Shown: positions 1 to 11,495, counted from the stretch's first letter. The stretch is 64,000 nt of DNA from Carposina sasakii (GCA_014607495.2 CP053161.1:10115115-10179114), one strand, 5' to 3'. A program made the numbers and translations. Notes: generated by a model not told the origin, from the letters alone.

Positions 1-2500
1 GGCTAAGCGCATTGCATTTTGAATATAGTGAGCATTGAAATTCGAAGTAGGAGGATTCCAGACTCGGTAGATAAATGTACGGCATTACTACGGGTCGAAT
101 ATTCTATCTAGACCAGTATTTTTCTACATTTTCAAAGTAGTTGCAAATAGTTAATAATATGGAATATCTCATAGCCAGGACAATATTAAGATTATGTGAA
201 TGGATCGTTTTTTAAATTAAATGTCACTATTTTTTAGTTAGTAAAAATAACTTTGTATTTGATCGACCCGCAATGTACGAGTATAACGATGCCTGTTGAG
301 ATTGGAATAATACGCTTGCGACTTGCCATCTTCTCGTTATTGTAAGCATAACATTTATTTACATAGACTAGTCAGTCTACGTAATTCTACGTAGTCACGT
401 AGAAACAGTTCACCTGGTGTTACGTAGTTTCTATTATCTAAACTCTATGTTTCTAAAGACAATGTTGATACGAGTATCAAAAAAAAATCCTAAAATTTAC
501 GCTCCGCTAACCCGGAACGGATCGTTGTCACCTTTCCAGATTCGCATCAAAGGACCTCCTGATCGGCATCCGTGGCCCTAATTAGCAGGTCGTCACCCGT
601 CTGGAAAATATTGTTTACTCCAACCAAGGGCTTACTGGATCGGAAAATTGAGGCAAAATCGTGTATATATTGCCCTATTTTGTATTAGTTCCGCAACGGA
701 TTACGATTTGATTTGGTATATGTAAGGAGATTCTAATTACAAGAAGCCTGTATAGATGGTATATCACATAAAGTATATTGCATTTCTGTGAATCTGTATT
801 TCAGGGCGCGATTACTTGAGTTACCGCGAGAAATGAAATAAAATTATTTTTCATTTTCATACTCACACGATCTCATTAAAAATAATATTTTTAATATAGA
901 TATTATCTGGATCAATTAAGGATATGTAATGTGATGGTATGCTTATACTAAATGCTTTTATTAATTCTTAAACAAAAATATGTTTTTCTATACTAAGAGT
1001 TAATTATGAAAATAACTGGAAAAATGACAACATACTGGGTAGATACGAACGAAGTAACAGATATAACCTAATTAGTCCAGTAGAAAAATAATTACCGTAA
1101 CGACGCGGGGCTTTACTGGAATAGGTACATCAGCTGCATTACTTTGCCGCCTGATCACCTTTATGATCCTGCAGTTCTCGCTATTCCATTTCGAGAACAC
1201 AGCCTTGTGCATATATATGTACCTAAATAGATTGATTCTCGCTCGAACAATCACAATTTAGTTTCATGGCGAACTTGATGTTTTACTATAAGTACAAGTT
1301 TCGAAATCTAGTTGTACAACTTGAACGAATGTCACCAAGTGATAATCAGAAAGTAAAAAAGCTTAGTAGTCAACGAAGTGCATTTGACTCCTAAAGGACT
1401 ATAAACTTAAATACTCGAGTTATCTTTAAAAAATCACAGCTGGCATACTCAAAGTCATTAAGCCAACTTCGCTTATTAAGAATGTCTTCAGCTTTAAATT
1501 TTCATATAAAAGAATATCCAACAGTACACTCGTTCAACAAACAAAACTTATTTCATAAACTGTTTGAATACCTGTGTGGAAGTTTTATTCCGTTTTTCTA
1601 AACTTTGAGAAAACTTAAGTTTCCGTTAAAGTATTCATAAGCGGAGGAACTTGCTTATACTTTTAAACTTAACTATCATTTACCACTTGTTTTTACTACG
1701 ATATAGTTTAAATTTAATCACCGGGTCAGTTTTAATATAAGGTGTTAATAAATTATTTAACCTCCTTTTAACTCGAGTTAGAGCAAAGAAATATTTTTTC
1801 CGTATGAAATAGAATATTCGTAAAGGACAATGCAAATGTTTAGGTATATGGAGTTTGGCACCCGCTCTAATAAGGTTGTATGATACGTTTTTAAAAAGGT
1901 ATTTACATACAGATTTTTTTTTTAAATTTGTTTCTTGGGACCTACCTAGTTTTGAGTAAAACAAAAGTGACGAAATTTTGCGGATAAAATTCGATATTCT
2001 GCAAACTAATTTATAGTAAAAAGTAAACGAAAACCTATTCATTCAACTACAATAGCGATCGTGAAACTTGTAAATAAATTAGCTAGCCCAAAAGTTCGTT
2101 CAACGGGAAGATATTGCTTATTGGAAACTATTACTCTGCCATTACTGTGAAAGTGGGCATCCATCCAAATAATATTCCTGAAGCCGCCTGCTTATACGCG
2201 TTTTCGATAGCTCCTTGGTGGCTAATAATGCGTTTTATTAAAGGGAAACACATAAGCAATAAATCGATATGTAGCAAGTTTTTAGGGTTTTTCACCAACT
2301 TGACATAAGAAACCGGACTTGTGTATCTAGTCGGTGAAAGTAAAAATTAGTACTTATCACTAATTATTTCTTAATTATATGACTGTTTCGACTCGAGCTC
2401 GAGACTCGAGTACACCGGATGCGTGTGCGTGCACGTAAGCGTAGACGTGCAATTTGGTAGTATAGAAGTGTCAAAGAGTTATTCTTTATTGTTCACACAT
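1..2500. other. Gene-free AT-rich stretch
   Basis: I see no supportable gene here. The only recognisable structure is a remnant of the dispersed repeat family at about 1115-1205, with its 'cctgcagttctcgctattcc' type block. A 120-codon AT-rich open frame on the minus strand at 1680-2042 is lysine-, leucine- and phenylalanine-rich and shows no recognisable motif, so I do not call it. Confidence 0.5.
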
Positions 2501-2502
2501 TA

Positions 2503-2615
2503 TAGATAGATAGATAGATAAAATTCTTTATTGTACTACAAATAAACATTATATACAAAGGCGAGCTTAATGCCCTGCAAGGCATTCTACATTTTTACTT
2601 ACACTTTATTGCTTA
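2503..2615 (-). repeat. LINE 3'-end remnant with tetranucleotide tail
   Basis: Read on the minus strand, this short block ends in a run of (TATC)n, seen as tagatagatagata on the plus strand at 2503-2520. The tail is preceded by an AATAAAGAATTTTA-like 3' end. A related block occurs at 63235-63315, sharing 'ctttattgta' and 'acaaaggcg'. This is the usual look of a severely 5'-truncated non-LTR retrotransposon copy: only 3' UTR remains and there is no coding sequence. The exact family cannot be assigned. Confidence 0.45.
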
Positions 2616-3867
2616 CAATTGCGATGATACTAACATAAATTAAAATTATAAGTTTGACCTTGTATAAATTGCTGAATGCGCTGCATCTACGAAAAATATA
2701 TCATATATAGCAGTCTATTTGAAAATCTTCTTTAAGAAAACAAATTTTCCCAAACATAATTCCATTTGGCCATTTACGAATATAAAAGTAAATGACGTGA
2801 AAATATTCCAGTTTTAATTATAAAAGACGCCGCTCCAGAGAAGTTCAATCGATAAGAATCTGCGAACGGAGAAATTCTAGTTTCTTTGCACTTTCAACGT
2901 TGCCCGCTCAGTTTTATGTCTTATCACAAACGGGAGTTTTGAGAGGAAATGTTTTGTTGGACTTTGAAATGGGGCCACGAATATTGCTCAACTTAAAATA
3001 ATAGTCACCGTAGACTATAAAGCCACTTGTTGGTACACTACTTTTTATTTATTTCGTTAGAGAGTAAGTATATTCTTTGCTTGGAACACAATACATATAG
3101 TATTATGTAAGCTGATTAGCGTAGTTTTTAGTTAGGTATCCAGTCTGGTGCACCTTTCTATGTTAGAATCCTGTTATGTAGGTACATTGATGAGATTAAT
3201 AGCAGCACTATTGGGCGGGCGGTCCGTATAAAATGGCGCGTATTGTTTGTGTATTTCGATATTTATATGAATTATTAATTATACTAGTGTTAATTCAAAA
3301 CAAGTATTTTTTAATACTTGGATTTATATTTAATATTATATATGTATAATATTTATTATAGTGTGGGTGTCAAAAATAATTTCAATTTCATTATTTGTAC
3401 TTGAGTATAAAGATTGAAGATATATTTCTAGTAATTCCGAGAAAAATATTAATATCTACTATTCCCGAAATAGCTTTTTTAATGATAATAATCGAAATGA
3501 TGAATATTTTTTTTAGAACTTTTCGGTTTGCAATTTGCAATAAAACGAAGAATCTAATTTGATTATAATTTCACGGAGTGCCGCCAAAGTGCCACGTGCC
3601 ATGCTCTTAGCAATTTAACAAAACTCTGTTTAGTTTCAAATGGAATTTTATTACGAATTCATTTTCATTTGTGTAAGTTGCGAAGAATATTGTATTGTTA
3701 TATCTTATGAAGATTAAATTTATTTATAACACAGTGTTGGCTCACTCGCATCATATATATTTAGGATTAATTTCACGATTCTATTTCAGGAATAAACCTA
3801 TTCAATACTACCCATGAGTCGACATGATTGGGGATAATAAAATCCTACCATCCTGATTGGACTAATT

Positions 3868-4042
3868 CAGGGGTTCCCATTTTTTTTTTCTCATAGACCC
3901 CTTTCAAAATCAACTGGTTCTGGTGGAAGCCAACACCACATACAAATTAATGTGAACGCCCATTTTTTCACGCCAACGTAGACCCCTATGGAGTTTCCTG
4001 TGGACCCTTGGGGGTCCACCTGGACCACTTTGGGAATCACTG
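3868..4042. mobile_element. hAT-type MITE (CAGGGGTTCCCA family)
   Basis: A 175-bp non-autonomous element starts CAGGGGTTCCCA and ends TGGGAATCACTG, an imperfect terminal inverted repeat of hAT type. It is flanked by GACTAATT (3860-3867) and GATTAATT (4043-4050), an 8-bp target-site duplication with one mismatch. An 8-bp duplication is the hAT hallmark. There is no coding capacity. The mismatch suggests an old insertion. Confidence 0.7.
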
Positions 4043-4183
4043 GATTAATTGGATATGGTCCTAATTGTAACTTTTACGAGTATCCATGCGCAAATAGAAT
4101 TTTACAGTTATACAATACAAATTTTCTCATTATTCATTCCACATGTCACTGTTGATCGTAGAATAAATATTCTGAGCCATTAA

Positions 4184-4321
4184 GGGCCGATTTCTCCAAA
4201 CGTCCAATAACCTATCTGAAGAATAAAGTTGATACTGTCTCTATCATGATCAAGTTGTGGAGAAAGACAGCATCAAATGTATTCTTTATGACTGGCTATC
4301 TAACGTTTGGAAAAATCGGCC
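4184..4321. mobile_element. Foldback MITE with GGGCCGATTT ends
   Basis: The left end GGGCCGATTTCTCCAAACGT is matched by an inverted right end reading ACGTTTGGAAAAATCGGCC, giving arms of about 20 bp around a 100-bp centre. The flanks are TTAA on the left and ATAA on the right, which could be a decayed TTAA duplication (piggyBac-like). A remnant of its interior ('gatgccgtctctatcttgacca') recurs near 40590-40620. No protein is encoded. Confidence 0.55.
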
Positions 4322-5178
4322 ATAAGTTACTTAGCATGCAAAACTTTAAATCTGCAGTTTTAATGGTATCCGCTCGTTACCGGGCCCCAACACCCTCCAC
4401 TGACCCTCAACTCTGATGACTCATGATTGCGATCACAGACAACTACAGTAGATTATTGGGTAGGGCCTAATCCTTTAGTATAAAGCAAAATGCTATCCCC
4501 AAAATTTGTGATATGAAATCACGTGTTTATTTTTAATGATGTACGAACATTCAGATTTGTTTAGGAATTCTCCATATTATCTGGCAAAACAAACATGTGA
4601 TTGTATGGGTAGGTTGTCTTATAAAACATAGGTACATTGCTGGATGTAGGTACATACACATGCACACTAAATGCTTGTCCAAACGATATAATTTGAGTAC
4701 AGGGCCGTATCGATCGGTCTGCTAGACTCTCCGGCACTCCGGGACCGCGGGTCCTCAATTATTCAGCGTATCCGCGAACGGCTGGGATACTTCTGTACCT
4801 TTCTGCTTGTTCCTAGTCACAATAACTAATGTACGGCACGGTATGGTGGCCGAATACATAAGCGTTACTTCCAACTATCTCTTCTATTTTTCTAATATAT
4901 TGAGAAATGCTAAAATATCTAATCTGCGACTGGCGTAGACAGTTACCTATATGATTTGTGGCATAGTCATTATGTCATAGTCATTATGCGCTTAATAGAG
5001 TAAAATATTACCAAATACCAAGAGCTTGTAAAGTCTAGAGTACTGATAACATAGAAAGACAATACCGTCAATATTGTATTCGATGAAATACTATAAACGG
5101 TATATGCATATGCAAATGTGAATGGTCATAATAGAATTCGTTTGAGTTATGAAGACTACTGACATTGGCGGTAGTGTG

Positions 5179-5574
5179 TAGTGTTGAGTAGGACATACAA
5201 GAGGCACTTATTTGTCCCGGACATGACGTCAAAATGTAAGAGTGCCTCGAAATTTTAAATTGTACTACTTCAATTTTCTTGTCGCGGTCGAGCTTGAACG
5301 GTCGAGCGAGGTAGGCAGACAAACGACAAGCACGTCACGTGATCGAGAGAGAAATATATTGTCTTCCATGCGAGGCGAGGCGCCATGACAAAAGCACGTC
5401 GCGTCTGACATTTGAGGCGTCAGGAGGCGCGCATATTTCGTACTATAATAACTTCAAATGGTTCAGTCAGTAGGTACGCCTCGCCTCATTTGAAGTGGGA
5501 CATTGTACTGGCTCAGGACAAAAAAGAGGCTACTCTTACAAACTCTTTTTCAAGTCGTGTCCTACTCAACACTA
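5179..5574 (+). mobile_element. hAT-type MITE, copy 1 (TAGTGTTGAGTAGGAC ends)
   Basis: A 396-bp element bounded by TAGTGTTGAGTAGGAC and its exact inverse GTCCTACTCAACACTA. It is flanked by a perfect 8-bp duplication, GTAGTGTG (5171-5178 and 5575-5582). The terminal TAGTG and 8-bp duplication fit the hAT superfamily. The interior is CpG-rich for this window and has no credible ORF. A second copy lies in the opposite orientation at 26127-26555, where it has an internal insertion of about 34 bp compared with this copy. Confidence 0.85.
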
Positions 5575-5782
5575 GTAGTGTGTCTGTAACCAAAACTTTG
5601 TTTCATCTATATTATTTAGTTACATCAAAAGCCGCAGGACTTTGTTATTAAAGCATACCTTATCCACCCTGTCTTGTATATTACGTCGTTACAGTTACGA
5701 TATTGGAAACGTTACCAATACAGTTATAGTATAACAAGTCCATAACCGTTTCATTCTGCAACGATGTCACTAATATCATTAG

Positions 5783-6374
5783 GGTCAGTTCACACTGGTT
5801 CACACACACAATAAAGAGATACAAAATATACTGTATTTATGGCGCAATTTCATTGGTCGTTAACTTGTTCAGTATACAGCATACGGGGAGTCCCCGAAGG
5901 TGAGATAACAACCAATGAAAGTCAACAAGTCCATACGTATTCGGGATTCCCCGCATGCTTTATACCGACCGTGATATCAACCAATGAAATTCATTGTTCG
6001 ATATACCAGCTTCCGAGTCGTGAGTTAAATACACCCCGCATGGCCGCACTTATCGACTAATGAAAGCAGTTCCTCGAATGCGGGCCCTGTGTCGAATGCG
6101 TAGCGTAGCGCTACGCTTCGAGATGCCTTGCTGCGCAGCAAAATGACGGTGCATCACGGATACGCGCCGCATGCAAGAGTGGCCTAGCGTGGCGCAGCGT
6201 GACGTCGCGAGCCATTCTTAGGCCCGGTCTCATCTTTTTTGGTGGAGTACAAGTTCCACAACACCGCGCGGTATCTCGATACACAGCGAGGCTTCGTGCT
6301 GCCAACAATTTCGCAGCGAGAAATCAATGTGCGCGTAACGTGGCGTCGCGTCGCAGTGTGTATGTAAACTGACC
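5783..6374. repeat. CpG-rich block, possible MITE with GGTCAGTT ends
   Basis: The block starts GGTCAGTTCACACTGG and ends CACTGCGACGCG-like sequence followed by GGTCAGTT on the opposite strand, a short inverted end of about 8-12 bp. Its first half holds four near-repeats of an AACCAATGAAA motif spaced about 65-75 bp. Its second half is unusually CpG-rich and includes two perfect 14-bp palindromes, at 6103-6116 and 6128-6141. No convincing target-site duplication is visible, so transposon status is tentative. Short frames across it are not convincing genes. Confidence 0.4.
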
Positions 6375-7112
6375 TTTATTGCAACTACATTTCGCTGTAC
6401 ACTGCTCGGCACGTAGATCTTATTGCGATTGGCACATAGAGTAAAATTGCTAGATTTCCGAGGTCACAAACTATGTACAAATGGTAACGTACTGCAATTT
6501 GCACACAGTTTGTTTAGTAGTAAATTTTATATAACGTCCCTTTGTTTTTGATTGCTGTTTGCCATCTGTAACTTGTTTCTGAATACTATTGTGTACCTAA
6601 AGGTCCTCCTAAAAGGGCTATAACAATACAATAATGTACTTATGACCGATTATGGGTAACATTTCTATTGAAAAGCATCTTAACATTTTGACAGTTTCTT
6701 TGCAGCTTGAAGGTAGTATAGTACTTACTTTGTAAAGTTATCTATAATAGAAGTAAAGAACATTTCTATTAAATTTGAAAAGAAGGTGTTATATTTATTT
6801 TGAAAATATTTGAGTATTTTTAGGCTTACTGTATACCACTGTCGGGTCTGGTAAACTATGATATTATTGCCATGGTGGCCTGGTAACATTCTGGGTGCTT
6901 GCATAGACAAAGTAACATCGTTTCGCATATACGTTCGTTGTCGCAATTTCATCACGTCATATATGCTGACCGCCGGTAGCATGGAACTTACTCCCGCTGC
7001 AGGCGTAACGCTGTTTTTTATAATTTTAAATGTTTATTTTATACTTTTATATATTGTAATAAATTCATATTTTTAAAATGTAGAAAAACAAGAAAAAGTG
7101 TTAAATAAAGGG

Positions 7113-7200
7113 AATAATAATAATAATAAATTTTATTCACCAGGTAGCATTATTGTTCCTACTTACAGACATATTAAAATTTATTTTAGTGAGAGGTCTA
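7113..7200 (-). repeat. LINE 3'-end remnant with (ATT)n tail
   Basis: On the minus strand this ends in AATAAAATTTATTATTATTATTATT, that is a polyA-signal-like sequence followed by a trinucleotide tail (plus strand 7113-7129). The tail style matches the Jockey/CR1-type LINE at 28205-29113. Only a short 3' UTR piece appears to be present. Confidence 0.4.
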
Positions 7201-8654
7201 CATTACGAAAATGCCCGTAATCAAATGTTAAATTCTATTGATTCTGTCTCCAGACCGATTTATCATTATGACCTTATCTCATCTAAGCACAATTTCCGTG
7301 CCTTATGTAGTAAAATAAAGTAGCCGTATGTTCCAATTGTAATAATATTGTCAGTCAGTGCTTAATGTAATATTAAGCATACCTATCTTCATACTTCACA
7401 TTCTGTTTTTCTATTAGTTTTAATGCTTTATAGTCGCTAGTTAGGTCCCCTCGGGATTTTCTATGCTATGTTATGCATTTTTCTGGTCGCCTCTGTTGAT
7501 CCTGGCTCACAGGAGTTGCAGAGGCGGGAAAGAATGGTGGGCCAATCCCGGTAACGAAAATGTTTTGATGAAACTCTATCGATTCTTTCGAACTAGCTCT
7601 CCAAACCGCCCGGTCATTTTATAAAATTGTGGATTCAATTTTGGCTTCGGTATAATAATTCAAATGTAGGTAAATGTGGCACAGTTCGCGTTCTGCCATT
7701 CCGTGACATTTTTCAATCGCTTTAATGGTGCTTGCTATTGGCTCATGAGCTCGTCCATAACGGAATAATGTTGTAGTGTGGCCATGTTAAATAAATTATT
7801 ATTTTATTTTAAAAAATATTACTTGATCTCTTTGCTCATAAAATATTAACTATTTAGACACTAAATCGTAGAGTGTTGCATAGTTATTAAATAGTTTGGA
7901 AGTTCCAATTTTAATACTATAATTTGACTCCATTTTAACAGACAAGAGGTGAAAGTAAAATGTATTCAACAAATTAACCTTTCAGACACCGATAAGTCTA
8001 GTTTATTTTCCTACAAGAAACAAAAGAAAATCGTAAATTAAATTGTTTATTATTCTATAAGACTAATGTGAAATGTATTTTGTTGTTTTCTATTTATAAT
8101 AAACATAACATTTATGTTCAAACTGTAAGATAAATCAGACACCTTAGACAAAGAACATTATTTCTGGATCGATTCGATTCGTCGCTGACACGTTTGCTTG
8201 AATTCCAGTCGTTATTGTTAACACTCCTATTGCTGCAATAATCGTAGATGCCGATATTACATGGTCTTAGCACCCATATATCATATATACTATCTACTAA
8301 TATATTTTTGGAAACGCCAGTTTATTATTAAATCATAATAATTTTAACAATATTGTTACTTCATGGCCACCCTAGTAATGTCCGTGCACAGTGCACTGAC
8401 AGGGTAGTTAGGGCGATCGTTTGCGAGCCATTATGGGTAACACAAACAAAATGGCGTCATTACAAATTAATACGAAATTTCCAGTATATTAGTGGCTGTT
8501 GTATCGGAAAATTAGGTGTTATTTATCAGAGTAAAAAAAAAAATTGTGTGATCTGTATGGTTATAAATCTAAAAGTTTACAAGAAGTTTCACTTACATGA
8601 GAAAATAATCTTTCGTAAATATTTCGTAATTTTACCAAGTATCTAAAGTCTTAC

Positions 8655-8750
8655 ATCTTAACTAAATTGGTCAGAAATGGCACCATGTGATTCTATCGGC
8701 TCTTGGTGCTCTGCCTACCCAGTAAGGCATAAAGGCGTGATTATATGTAT
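8655..8750 (+). repeat. Dispersed repeat (TGCTCTGCCTACCC family), copy 1
   Basis: This block is repeated in inverse orientation at 17738-17830. Both share a 'ggtcagaa.tggcaccatgtg' part, a 'ctctgcctaccc' part and an 'aaaggcgtgatta' end. A shorter relative with 'ggggtaggcagagcc' is at 22450-22470. It is non-coding and I cannot assign a class. Confidence 0.5.
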
Positions 8751-8941
8751 GTGTCTAAGTCGGTAAAAGAAAATAATTATATATTATACCTAGGAACTAT
8801 TTCATATTCTGATTTCGTGATTCTTTTGGCGAATGACATTTTGTCGTTATAGTATGGAGAGTAAATATCGAAAGAAAAATAACCATCTAGTATCACGCAG
8901 TATCATGTTTTTCATTTACCATAAATGTTACAAGCAGCAAG

Positions 8942-9682
8942 TTAAAACTCAGGCTCATAAACGCAGCTACTATTATAAATTCCAGTTGTAAGATCGTTAG
9001 CAAGAGACAGACAGATCATATTCTTCATCCTAAACTTTTTCACCACTTCGTCATGCAACTCCACATTGATATTGTCATTAAAAACGACTGTTGGCACGGA
9101 ATCTATCTTTTTTATAGTTTCTGTCGCATCGTATTCTGCTGCCTCTTCTAACTCTGTTGCGGTGTAGCACATGCAGACGTTAATATCTTCATCTTGAAGC
9201 CCAGCGGATCGAGCACACCCATATTCGTTCAACTTAAATGATGGATAAGGGCTACTGTACTCACAGAACATGTACGTCATTTGAGCGTCCTGTTTGCCTT
9301 TAAGAGCTTTAAGAACACATCGTTGCAGGCGGTTGGCCCAGCAGTCTTCTAGCCCATACTGGCAGCGAACGATATCGGTAATGGACCTGTATGATTTACC
9401 CCAAATTACGAAGACGATGTCCAGAAACCGGCGGTATTCCTTGTACGAGTCGGCCAATTGAGTTGTGATGAGACGCTGACTTTCGATGCATCCAGAGGTG
9501 ACTCCAATGGTTATCTTAATCCTTCCATTTACGGTTGGAAATCCAGGTTTTGGTGATGGCGGAGGAGGTTCAGTTGGTGTCGGTTCAATCGCGTCAGTTA
9601 ATCTACCAGTGTTGTTAAAACCAAGAGTAAGATAAATAAAAATAGTCAAAGTAAATGTGGACATGTTGACTTTTATTTTCAT
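8942..9682 (-). CDS. GILT-like secreted protein with proline-rich linker (copy 1)
   Basis: This encodes a 246-residue member of the GILT family (gamma-interferon-inducible lysosomal thiol reductase), a thioredoxin-fold group that acts in lysosomes or is secreted. A hydrophobic N-terminal segment (about residues 8-22) looks like a signal peptide. A proline-rich stretch (residues 33-48) absent from the two neighbouring paralogues follows. The GILT signature is present as CQYGLEDC..N....C (C107, C114, N117, C122), and a Val-Pro near residue 187 fits the cis-proline loop. The expected CXXC active site reads TSGC at 62-65, so the first cysteine is missing and classical dithiol reductase activity is doubtful. 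The start is ATG at 9680-9682. A second ATG (Met7) is possible because a TATAAG lies only about 25 bp upstream of the first. The stop is TAA. The gene is intronless and is the third in the tandem array by transcription direction. Confidence 0.88.
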   Translation of the reverse strand: MKIKVNMSTFTLTIFIYLTLGFNNTGRLTDAIEPTPTEPPPPSPKPGFPTVNGRIKITIGVTSGCIESQRLITTQLADSYKEYRRFLDIVFVIWGKSYRSITDIVRCQYGLEDCWANRLQRCVLKALKGKQDAQMTYMFCEYSSPYPSFKLNEYGCARSAGLQDEDINVCMCYTATELEEAAEYDATETIKKIDSVPTVVFNDNINVELHDEVVKKFRMKNMICLSLANDLTTGIYNSSCVYEPEF

Positions 9683-9706
9683 TCAATGATAGCACGAAAT
9701 GAAAAT

Positions 9707-9738
9707 CTTATAAAATGAGGCTAGGTATCTCATTATCA
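9707..9738 (-). promoter_or_regulatory. Putative core promoter of GILT copy 1
   Basis: On the minus strand, TATAAG (9707-9712) lies 25 bp before the first ATG. A TGATAA motif (9733-9738) of the WGATAR type lies just upstream. The close spacing of the TATA-like box and ATG would leave almost no leader, which either favours Met7 as the start or means the TATA match is fortuitous. Inferred only from motifs. Confidence 0.35.
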
Positions 9739-9932
9739 AAAGAGAAAAGATGTTAAATCTGTTAACTGAAATTGATTCGTTACGGTTATGACATTGTAGT
9801 AATTGATAGTTTTAGGGTAGGTATACCTATTACCATTATGTACGGCCAAGGTTAATCACGACTGTAGTCATCTTAAAATGTTGTTTACTCGTATATTGGT
9901 AAAGCATAGTTAGAAAATACCTATATTTCGTC

Positions 9933-9990
9933 TTCGTCTTCAGCCTATTGCAGTCCACTGCTGGACTACAATAGGCACACAAGGCTACTG
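9933..9990 (-). repeat. RTE/SINE 3'-tail remnant
   Basis: The inverse of the shared RTE/SINE 3' end is recognisable: 'cagcctattgcagtccactg' preceded by cttcgtcttc. Only about 50 bp remain. It sits between the first two GILT genes. Confidence 0.5.
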
Positions 9991-10436
9991 GCACACCTAT
10001 AATTACTAAGGAAATATTTAATAATGTTTTTCTTTAATGCTTTGCTCTATAGCATAGCATAGAATGGAGTACAGACTCAATGTAAAATTTTGTAGACACA
10101 CAGGTACAAAAAACGAAGTTTATGCAAATATGTAACAAAATAATTATGATAGATCCATCTTTAAATAATACTACATTCAAAAACAATGTCTGTTCTTCAT
10201 TTTGGAATACAGTGATGCTATTACGGTTGTTATCTTCAAATATAACGTAGCCATTATCCGTATCTCTGGTGGAAGCTTGTGGAAGATTGTTCAATTGCGC
10301 AAGTTCGTCGATTACAGCGGCAAAAGTTGGAAATTAGCACAAAATCCCCGCAACCCTGAGGCCAACTAAGATAAAACTTCGATTTCTTAAATCGTTTATT
10401 GGACCCTAAGTTTAGATTGCTGTAAGTAAGAGCTAG

Positions 10437-11084
10437 TCACGGTGAGCAGTGAGTGATTTTAGTGCTGGTATCTTCAGCAAGAGCTTTACAGATCATGATT
10501 TTTAACTTTGTTCTAGCTGCAGCTTGTAATTCTAAGTCAATAAAATCATTGAACACGATTATTGGTAAGTTATTGTTGGCCGACACTCGTGCGGCGGTAG
10601 CTTCTTCAGCGGATGTTTCCAATTCTTTTTCATAAAAAGTTATGCACTTATCTATATCATCAAGACTAACACCAACGGCTTGAGCACATTGAAAGGAACC
10701 TAACTGGTAGGAGGGGTAAGGAGGGCTGAATTCACAGTTCATGAACGCTATCTGATCATCTTGATTTTCTCCGAGGATGTGAAGAACGCACCTATGCAGC
10801 TGGTTGCCCCGACAGTCGCTAGCGCCAAATTGGCAGACTAGTTTACCGTCACCAGCTCTGCTTGTCTTTCCCCAAGGAACAAATTCTACATCCAAATATT
10901 CTTTGTATGCTATGTAGGCGCTAGTCAATTGTGTTGTAATAAAATTCATAGTATCTCGGCATCCAGACGTAGTTCCAATCCACATTTTGATTCTTCCATT
11001 TACGGTTTCCAAAGTTTTTACCTGACTACTGCTTGAAGTCACCAAAATCGAAAAACATAGAAAAACCACTTTAAGACACGTCAT
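10437..11084 (-). CDS. GILT-like secreted protein (copy 2)
   Basis: A 215-residue GILT-family protein. The hydrophobic leader (about residues 4-17) suggests secretion or lysosomal delivery. The family signature CQFGASDC..N....C is present (C84, C91, N94, C99), followed by further conserved cysteines (C117, C133, C147) and a 'LPIIVFND' segment corresponding to the family cis-proline region. The active-site position reads TSGC (39-42), so the first cysteine of CXXC is lost, as in both neighbours. The start is ATG at 11082-11084 and the stop is TGA. A minus-strand AATAAA lies 37 bp past the stop (10395-10400). The gene is a single exon, about 560 bp downstream of copy 3 and 750 bp upstream of copy 1. 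Function beyond the fold is unknown; a chaperone, regulatory or mixed-disulfide role is possible but is inference. Confidence 0.88.
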   Translation of the reverse strand: MTCLKVVFLCFSILVTSSSSQVKTLETVNGRIKMWIGTTSGCRDTMNFITTQLTSAYIAYKEYLDVEFVPWGKTSRAGDGKLVCQFGASDCRGNQLHRCVLHILGENQDDQIAFMNCEFSPPYPSYQLGSFQCAQAVGVSLDDIDKCITFYEKELETSAEEATAARVSANNNLPIIVFNDFIDLELQAAARTKLKIMICKALAEDTSTKITHCSP

Positions 11085-11193
11085 GGTAACGTCCTTTTCA
11101 AGCTAGCACCGACACACTTGTATTATTGGGGTAGGTACTTAATGCGATCAGAAAGTAAATTAATGCATGTCTTTAAGTATTCCAGCTACCACA

Positions 11194-11240
11194 TGATAGA
11201 CATAAAAACTGTAATTGAATCGTTGATATCGAGATTATCT
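11194..11240 (-). promoter_or_regulatory. WGATAR motifs upstream of GILT copy 2
   Basis: TGATAG at 11194-11199 and AGATAA (as TTATCT) at 11235-11240 lie 110-160 bp upstream of the copy 2 start. GATA factors regulate many insect gut and immune genes, so these could be functional. Such short motifs are also expected by chance in AT-rich DNA. Confidence 0.25.
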
Positions 11241-11495
11241 GCTATTCTTTCGGCTAAAGGTGCGTATTGACTATGACTCTTTGGTGCTATTCAGAAAATA
11301 CAGGATTTTTCAAGGTCTAGAGTGAGCAGACAGATGCGTTTTGATGAACAGTAAATTATATTGTGCGCATAAATATAGACCTAGGTATACTTGTATAATA
11401 CAAAAAACACAACATATTAGAAAATATGAATATAAAAATCGACAAACCACTGATATAAAAACATTGACTAGGTATTCCTAACAATTATATAATTA

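Noticed and set aside
1680..2042. 120-codon minus-strand frame with an ATG
   Set aside because: Composition follows the AT-rich background (Lys, Phe, Leu, Asn) and no domain is recognisable.
5839..6060. 73-codon frame in the CpG-rich block
   Set aside because: It spans the repeated CCAAT-like motifs and lies within a probable repeat, with no recognisable domain.
10034..10360. Minus-strand frame of about 90 codons between GILT copies 1 and 2 ('VIDELAQLNNLPQ...')
   Set aside because: It starts after a stop with no ATG, has no GILT similarity and ends in low-complexity isoleucine/leucine. It could be a lost exon, but I cannot support it.
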